A stretch of DNA of 64,000 bases from Caprimulgus europaeus (lineage: Eukaryota > Chordata > Aves > Caprimulgiformes > Caprimulgidae), in NCBI GenBank assembly GCA_907165065.1, contig OU015525.1:42638037-42702036 (forward strand), read 5' to 3'. Positions 57,634 to 64,000 of this stretch are shown piece by piece (position 1 is the stretch's first letter; each line of letters begins with the position of its first letter). The position numbers and the translations under genes were made by a program. The notes under the pieces were generated by a model. That model was given only the letters and a program-made list of their open reading frames with translations, was not told the DNA's origin and searched no databases.

Positions 57634-59804
57634 AAATGAGTTTTTTAAAAGCATTAATTGTGGCTTTGTATTTTTTGTCCTCCTGATCACTCAGCTGTGC
57701 TTTCAAGACACTTGTGTGTTTCTGCCTCAGTCTTTCTCCTCTCTCCTACTCTGTACATTGTCCAGACAAAACTGAGAAGGTTGGTCCAGTCAGCCAGGAC
57801 TGCATCCCTAAACTAGCTTTTGACCAGCTGAAAGCAACATCCTCAGCAGATTCATGTGACTTTGTTGGTCACCTCCTTCAGCACCTGCAAGATAGACAAC
57901 TTGCTCCTCTCTCTGAAGCCATCATGCCCATACTGGACACAGACCATGACATTTCCTGCATTTGCTGTTCTTTAATCTTTGTCCTTTCATTTAAAGAACC
58001 AGGATCAGAAAGTCTTCAGAAAGAGCTAAAAAACCTCTCAGCTCATGTTTTACCTTTTTTCTGAAGACTACTAAATGCAGAAAATTTTTTCTTACACAGA
58101 ATAAGAGCAGGAAAAATTTAAGAACAAATACTGCTGACATAGAAGCCCTATTTCACATACATATTTGTAAATATAAATATATTACTTAGATTTATTTCCT
58201 CTTGCCTTACTATTTTCTTCATACTTAATAAAGCTTTTAAAAGCATTTAGTGATGGTTGTTTATTGCAGGACTGAAAAAGCAACACTCTCACAGTTTAAC
58301 CCCATTCCTGGGCTCATATTTAAATGTAATAATGTGCAGTGACAATGTCGTGACATTTCCTTTAATCAGCTGGGCTCCCTGAAATTAGCTTTCCTAATTT
58401 TGGCATCTAGTTACCTGCTTAGAAACTTCATGGCAGAGGACAGCAACAACTCATTACAGCCAGCTGGAAGAACGATTTAATTTCTCACAAGAAATAGCAT
58501 TTTAAAATAGGTGTATGTATACATAGGCATACGTATATATTAGCTTTTTTTACATATTTATAGACATATGCATGTATGTGTATATCTTTTCTCCTGGATC
58601 AGGATGACAAGTCAGAAACTTGTCAATTTTCGTGGGCATGAGATTACTCTAATGTCTCTCTTGACTTGCCAGTTGCCAAACTCCTTCGCTTCCCACCTCT
58701 CTGATTGCTTTCCTGGCTGCTCAGCTCCCCAGCTGCCATGCTGGCTTGTGGGCTGCCCGAGGAGCCAGCTGCTCCAATGGCGAAGTGGAGGATCCCAGGG
58801 AGCTGACAACCTGCCCACCCCACTGCCAGCCAACTGGCTAGTGCCTTGTCAAGATATGCTGCCTGGAAACCTGTGTTATTTCTGCTAAATTTTATGATGG
58901 ACTCCTGCAGGATCCATATGTCCTGTTTAGTCAGTACTCTCTGATGGAGCAGTATTCCTCCAGGGACAAAAAATAATGAGCTTCAGTGCTTCTGCAGTAT
59001 GTAGAAGCACTCTTCTCAAAAGTGTTCTTTAGCTACAACTGCAGTAATGCATGAATAACACACTTTCAAGATGTACAAGTGAATCAAAACTGTATTCAAA
59101 TAGGGCTCAAGAAAAATGAAAAAAGAACCATGGAGGTACTGGAAGCTGGTGACAGTGAAAGGCACTCAGATATTACAAAAAAAGGAGTAAACAGGGCTTT
59201 TTAAAAATATAGAAATTATCTAAGAGAATGGTGGGAATTTTGGGGGAATTCCTGTGATGAGCCAACGTCTTTAGGTTTTAGACATTAGAAAGTTATGAAT
59301 GTGCTATGCTTCAGAAATGCTCTTAGTCAATTTGTAAAAGCTCAGGATTGTTGCATGAGTAGATAACAGCTAAAGAACATTGTCTGTGGTTATACAACAG
59401 CAAAGCCAAGTTCATCGCCTTTCGCTTACCTCAGGAGCAAGCCAAATGCCACTCTAATGCCCTATGCCAGAGAAAATGTTTTGCTTTGAGAATTTTTCAG
59501 CTAGTAAATAGCATAAAATCCAACTAACATAGCAAAAAAAATTCTATTTAAGACAATTCACTTTTGAGAAGAGTGCATGAAATGTGTCTGACATCTGTAT
59601 GCATTGCAGGTATGTATTTGGTGATATTTTGACAATGGTCTTTCTCCATAAATGATTCTATTAAAGCAGTATTTCTCTCGTAAGTGCCCCTCTCGCAGTT
59701 AAAAAAACTTTGGGTTTTTTTGTTGGTGGTGGTGGTTTGTTTTGTTGGGTTTTTTTACTTCCCTTTTCTGTTATTCAGCTCTAGCTTAACTCTTCCTGTG
59801 GAAA
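57634..59804. other. Intergenic, no gene recognised
   Basis: AT-rich. Open frames at 57714-58064 (116 codons) and 58568-58888 (106 codons) have no known domain. A short GC-richer patch at 58670-58870 is unexplained. A GT-rich simple tract lies at 59715-59755. Confidence 0.5.
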
Positions 59805-60507
59805 GGCTTAACATCCAGATGGAGACCGTTGATGAGTGGTGTTCCTCAGGGGTCTGTACTGGGACCAGTACTGTCTAATATCTTAATCAATGACATAGAC
59901 AGATGGATTGAGAGCACTGTCAGCAAATTTGCTGATGACACCAAGCTTAGTGATGCGGTTTACATGCTTTAGGGATGGAATGCCATCCAGAGGGACCTGG
60001 ATAAACTTGAGAAGTGGGTCCATGTGAACTTCATAAAGTTCAACAAGGCCAAGTACAAGATTCTTCACCTCGGTCAGGGCAACCCCTGGTATCAGTACTG
60101 GCTGGAGGATGAAGAAATTGAGATCAGCCCTGGGGAGAAGGACTTGGCGGTACTGGTGGATGAAAAGCTGGACATGAGCTGGCAATGTGCACTCACAGCC
60201 CAGAAGGCCAACCTCTTCCTCGGTTGCATCAAAAGAAGTGGCCAGCAGGTCGAGGGAGGTGATTTTACCCCTCTATGCCACTCTCATGAGACCCCAGCTG
60301 GAACTGCATCCAGCTCTGGAGTCCTCAGCACAGGAAAGACATAGACCTGTGGGAGTGGGTCCAGAGGAGGGACACAGTAATGATCAGAGGGATGGAACAC
60401 CTCTCCTATGAAGAAAGGCTGAGAGAGTTGGGGTTGGTCAGCCTCGAGAGAGACCTTAGAGCAGCCTTTCAATATTTGAAGGGGGACAGACTTTTTAGCA
60501 GGGTCTA
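59805..60507 (+). mobile_element. CR1 LINE, part 1: reverse transcriptase end region
   Basis: Starts within the [12 protein letters not shown] and F-A-D-D-T-K-L are readable, the latter holding the catalytic Asp pair of the RT active site (59922-59942). It continues through [15 protein letters not shown] and L-T-A-Q-K-A-N to the end of ORF2. The copy is inactive: an in-frame stop follows the F-A-D-D segment and the frame shifts later. It is cut at 60507 by an LTR insertion and resumes at 61649. Confidence 0.95.
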
Positions 60508-61643
60508 TGTATTGGGTTTGCATGGCAAGGTTTTGGTAGTAGGAGGGACATAGGAGTGGCTTATGTGAGAACCTGCCAGAAACTTCCCCTATGTCTGACA
60601 GACCCAATGCCAACCGGCTCCAAGATGGACCCACCACTGGCCAAGGCCAAGCCCATCACTAACGATGGTAATGCCTCTGTGATGACATAAATAAGAAGGG
60701 AAGGATTAAAAAAAACCCGTACATTTTGCAGCTGGAGAGAGGAGTGAGAATATGTGACAACCTTGCAGACACCAAGTTCAGTGCAGAAGGATGGGGAGGA
60801 GGTGCTCCAGATGCCAGAGCAGAGATTCCCCTGAAGCTTGTGGTGAAGACCATGGTGAGGCAGGCTGTCCCCCTGCAGCCCATGGAGGTCCATGGTGGAG
60901 CAGATGTCCACCTGTAGCCCGTGGAGGACCCCACACCAGAGTGAGTGGATGACTGAAGGAGGTTGTAACCCACTGGGAAGCAGGTTCACAATAGAGCAGG
61001 TTCCTGTCAGGACCTGTGGCCCTGCGGAGAGAGGAGCCCACACTGGAGCAGGTTTGCTGGCAGGACTTGTGACCCCGTGGGGGACCCACACTGGAACAGT
61101 CCGTTCCTGAAGGACTGCACCCCATGGAAGGGACCCATGCTGAAGCAGTTTGTGAGGAACTGTTGTTCATGGAAAAGACTCACATTGGAGAAGTTCGTGG
61201 AGGACTGTCTCATGTGAGAGGGACCCCACGCTGGTGCTGGGGAAGGAGTCCTCCCCCTGAGGAGGAAGCAGTGGCAGAAACAATGTGTGAGGAACTGACC
61301 CCAACCCCCCGTCCCCTGTCCCCCTGTGCTTCTGGGGGAGAGGAGGTGGAAACTGGGAGAGAAGTTAAGCCCGGGAAGAAGGCAGGGGTGGGAGAAGGTG
61401 TTTCATGATTTGATTTTATTTCTCATTATTTTCCTCTGATTTGATTGTTAATAAATTATATTGATTTCCCCCAAATCGAGTCTGTTTTGCCCATACCAGT
61501 AATCAGTGAGTGATCTCTTTCTGTCCTTGTCTGGACCCATGAGCCTTTCATTATATTTTTCTCCCCCTGCCCAGCTGAGGAGGGGGAATGATAGAGCAGT
61601 TTGTAGTGGGCATCTGGCATCTAGTCAGGGTCAACCCACCGCA
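60508..61643 (+). mobile_element. Solo LTR (1136 bp), same family as at 40.9 kb, inserted in CR1
   Basis: TGTATTGGGTTTGCATGGCA at the start and GGGTCAACCCACCGCA at the end. A perfect 5-bp target-site duplication GTCTA lies at 60503-60507 and 61644-61648, matching an ERVL-like integrase. The poly(A) signal AATAAA lies in TTAATAAATTATATTG near 61451. The GC-rich middle (about 60830-61250) is a degenerate ~50-bp repeat array. Open frames here on both strands come from the repeat array and do not look viral. No internal ERV genes are attached. Confidence 0.92.
60830..61250 (+). repeat. Degenerate ~50-bp minisatellite inside the LTR
   Basis: Units around phrases such as CCCACACTGGAGCAGG, GACCCACACTGGAACAG and GACCCATGCTGAAGCAG recur about every 50 bases. 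This is the reverse of the array at 41.3-41.8 kb. It has one unit fewer of the GAGAGGAGCCCAC... type. Confidence 0.78.
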
Positions 61644-61648
61644 GTCTA

Positions 61649-61921
61649 TAATAACAGAACAAGGGCTAATGGTTTAGACTAGAAGAGGGTAGATTTACAC
61701 TGCATATAAGGAAGAACATTTTTACAGTGAGGGTGGTGAAACTGCAACAGGTTGCCCAGAGAGGTGGTAAAAGTCCCATCCCTGGAAACATTCAAGATCA
61801 GGCTGCATGGGGCCCTGAGTAACCTGATCTAGTTGAAGATGTCCCTGCTCACTACATGGGATTTGAAGTAGGTGACCTTTAGAGGTCCCTTCCAACCCAA
61901 ACTATTCTATCATTCTATGAA
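61649..61921 (+). mobile_element. CR1 LINE, part 2: 3' noncoding region and tail
   Basis: Resumes the CR1 that was cut at 60507, directly after the duplicated GTCTA, with ATAACAGAACAAGGGCTAATGG-type sequence. It continues with the 3' block and ends ATTCTATCATTCTATGA. Together with part 1 it forms one copy of about 975 bases. Confidence 0.95.
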
Positions 61922-64000
61922 ACACCCCTTTATTTTCTAAGAAAATAAGGTGAAAAAAATATTTAGAACAATAATTATATCCATCAGCTTCTTCCCCTCT
62001 ATATATCAAACACATTTTTAACTTTTTCTAATTTCCTCTCCTACCCTAGCTCACTACCCTTTTCTTTTTCTCTGTCTAGTCGATTCCAATTCCTTCATTT
62101 CTTCTTAATTTGCTTCAATTTTTTTCACATTATAGACAAGGTGTGGAGTACAACTTCCTTCGGCCTATTCAGGATTTTCTCTGTCTTTTCTTTCTCCTTA
62201 CCCTTCTAATTTCATTGGAAAAAAATTCTTCTTTCTTTTTAACATTCAACTTTTTTTTTTTTTTCTTAATCACCTCCTCCTACTCTGCATTGACTCAGAC
62301 TTTATTTTCCTTCTCTCTTAACCCTTCCTTGCCTTGCATCTTTTCTCCTCCCTGCATCACTGCTTCGTATTTCTTCAACGGTCCTTATCAACAGTTTTTT
62401 CTGCCACCCCCACTCAGCTTTTTATCTTTCCTACTTAAATTTTCTCCTTGACTCATTTAGTGTTATTATTGTTAATAGTGACAGTAGAAAATAAGTTTTC
62501 CACAGAGAGCAGAAGAGAAGGTCTCTGCCAATGAACTCAATATGAAAAGAGATTATAGAGGCAAAGGTGAGGTGAATAGGACTGAAAAAGGCAATAGCAC
62601 CTAACCGGACAATGAAGTCCTTGTTGTTTAGTTCTCCATCATTTTGTTGTTTAAGTAATCTTCTACTAGAGGAAAATTGAGCTAAGGATTAATGTACCTC
62701 TGAAGCTCATTTTAGGTAGGTAGCTGCTTTGAATAACTGAGTGGGACTGCTTCAACTTGTGTCACTGGACATTTGTTAAAGACATCTATATTCTTCTTTT
62801 TTTTCCAACATTGTCTGCAGTATTTATTCTTCTGCCCTACAGAGATGACACTGTGTCTTACAGAAGAAAAAGGAGGGGGTTGGTCTTTTTTTTTTTTTTT
62901 TTAATTTGAATTACTCTCCAAATATTTAGTAAGGCTTACATCCAAGTAAGATAAAACGGCTCAAATCAGATTTAGTAAAGGTCCATATGTTGCAGGCAGG
63001 CAGTGTGAGATGCTATCCCTACTGTTAGTCTTCATCCTCAAACAGCTAAGGGTCTTTGTCTGGGCCAAGAACATCTGCTTATCTTAGATCAACTAGCTTT
63101 AGTAACATGTTTTTCACAGTGTTTTATAAACCCTCTAAGGCATCATGTCTCAAGTGAAATCTATTTTATAATTTTTCATTTAGAAGGGGAAGGAAGAAAG
63201 GGCTTGGGAAATACAGCCTTTGCCTAGTCTTCAGTTGGGTTTTGCATGTCTTGGTGCTGCCTAGCAGGGGAGTTTCACAGCTGCTGCAGGAGCCTTTTGA
63301 AGTTTGCTCAGCAACATATTAAAATATTTGCAACGTTAATGAAATGAGAATTGTGGAGGAGGGAAAATAGGAGATGAGATAAGAGACATGGAGCAGTAAC
63401 GAATGCAGTACTGGGCCCACCTCTTACTGAGTCAATTCTCTCTTGACCCCCTGGGAAGGAAAGCAGAAGAGCAGGGCACTCCTTGCAAAGATTTTTAGTT
63501 CCTTTTGCTGTCCAGCAGGTTCACTTGGACAAGCAATTTGAAAGCAAAGAAAAGGCAAGGGCAGCCAAGAGGCCTTGTAACATTTAGAAATATTTCTGTG
63601 GGTTCATATCAAACACTGCCTCAGAGGTTAGAGATCTGGGCTTTGTGGTGTGAGTGAGGCTGCACACGGATCCTTGGAGGCTGCTGCTGTCACAACTAAC
63701 ATTCTTCTCTAGGGTCTTTCACATGTAGGATCTCCATGTAGGATCAAAACACTTTGCACACCCTGGCATGTCTCCTTCAGTGAAAGACTACTCAGAAACA
63801 ACTAGACTGAAGAAAAGCTTTGTGGGTACCTCTCCTGAACAATAAGATCTAAGATTTTGGGGAGTCAAATTGGGTTGGACAACCTACATGAGAATCTTAG
63901 TCCCTCAGTTTCAGCTTAGCGGGTGCCTGTGTAAGGGCAGTGTAACTCCACCACTGCCCACCAAGCTCCTTCAAAAAGCCAATGGTTCAGAGAGCAGAAG
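61922..64000. other. Intergenic to the right edge, no gene recognised
   Basis: Begins with a pyrimidine-rich tract (about 61980-62460), then AT-rich unique sequence with a T run at 62887-62902. The 113-codon frame at 62110-62451 is a by-product of the C/T bias (mostly Phe, Leu, Ser). No exon or mobile element is recognised. Confidence 0.55.
61980..62460 (+). repeat. Pyrimidine-rich tract on the plus strand
   Basis: Nearly 500 bases dominated by C and T (for example CTTTTCTTTTTCTCTGTC and TCTTTCCTACTTAAATTTTC) with few G. It is a low-complexity skew, not a perfect repeat. Confidence 0.7.

Noticed and set aside
60561-61408. Several overlapping open frames of 63-176 codons on both strands
   Set aside because: They lie in the GC-rich minisatellite part of a solo LTR; repeated units give repeated peptide phrases, not a viral protein.
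62110-62451. 113-codon open frame
   Set aside because: Directly explained by the pyrimidine-rich tract.
1-64000. CRISPR arrays, tRNA, rRNA, prokaryotic operons or defence genes
   Set aside because: No direct-repeat/spacer arrays, no cloverleaf or rRNA sequence recognised, and the gene structure is that of a vertebrate.

Overview
The window is vertebrate nuclear DNA, almost certainly from a bird. It is AT-rich, with exons separated by kilobases of intron or intergenic DNA. It carries several 5'-truncated CR1 LINE copies with the typical avian 3' end built on TTCTATGATTCTATGA. It also carries solo LTRs of avian endogenous retroviruses and no bacterial-style coding. The only host gene I can support is the 3' end of RB1CC1 (FIP200), on the + strand from the left edge to about 10.6 kb. 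Six coding exons with matching phases and consensus splice sites encode the last ~145 residues (end of the coiled coil plus the C-terminal Claw domain). They are followed by a ~0.9 kb 3'UTR and a poly(A) signal.

From 10.6 kb to the right edge there is no recognisable host exon, and the sequence is a repeat-studded gene desert. Region by region: 10.6-16.6 kb unique sequence with one unexplained retroposon-like block (11.6-13.0 kb); 16.6-16.9 kb CR1; 16.9-24.4 kb unique sequence with two hairpins and a G-quadruplex motif; 24.4-25.2 kb CR1 (minus) with RT remnants; 25.2-29.5 kb unique, with a possible conserved noncoding element near 27 kb; 29.5-31.0 kb CR1 copies of opposite orientation, apparently nested; 33.5-35.6 kb a hAT (Charlie/GTF2IRD2-type) DNA transposon relic whose transposase frame is split by a 399 bp solo LTR; 40.9-42.1 kb a 1.19 kb solo LTR (minus); 43.1-43.5 kb CR1; 45.6-46.0 kb and 50.2-50.8 kb two solo LTRs of another family in opposite orientations; 52.1-53.0 kb an old CR1/L3-like LINE with a young CR1 fragment inside it; 57.3-57.6 kb CR1 fragment; 59.8-61.9 kb a CR1 interrupted by a 1.14 kb solo LTR of the same family as the one at 40.9 kb; 62.0-62.5 kb a pyrimidine-rich tract.

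The window therefore holds the end of an autophagy-initiation gene followed by a layered insertion history. Three insertions can be ordered from the sequence: LTR into hAT, LTR into CR1, and CR1 into an old LINE. A fourth, CR1 into CR1, is likely. I found no operon-like or defence system. The best leads are the nested insertions, a 53-bp minisatellite carried inside one LTR family, a tandem splice donor in RB1CC1, a triple AP-1 cluster and a few possible conserved noncoding elements. All homology statements come from recognising the sequence, not from a search.
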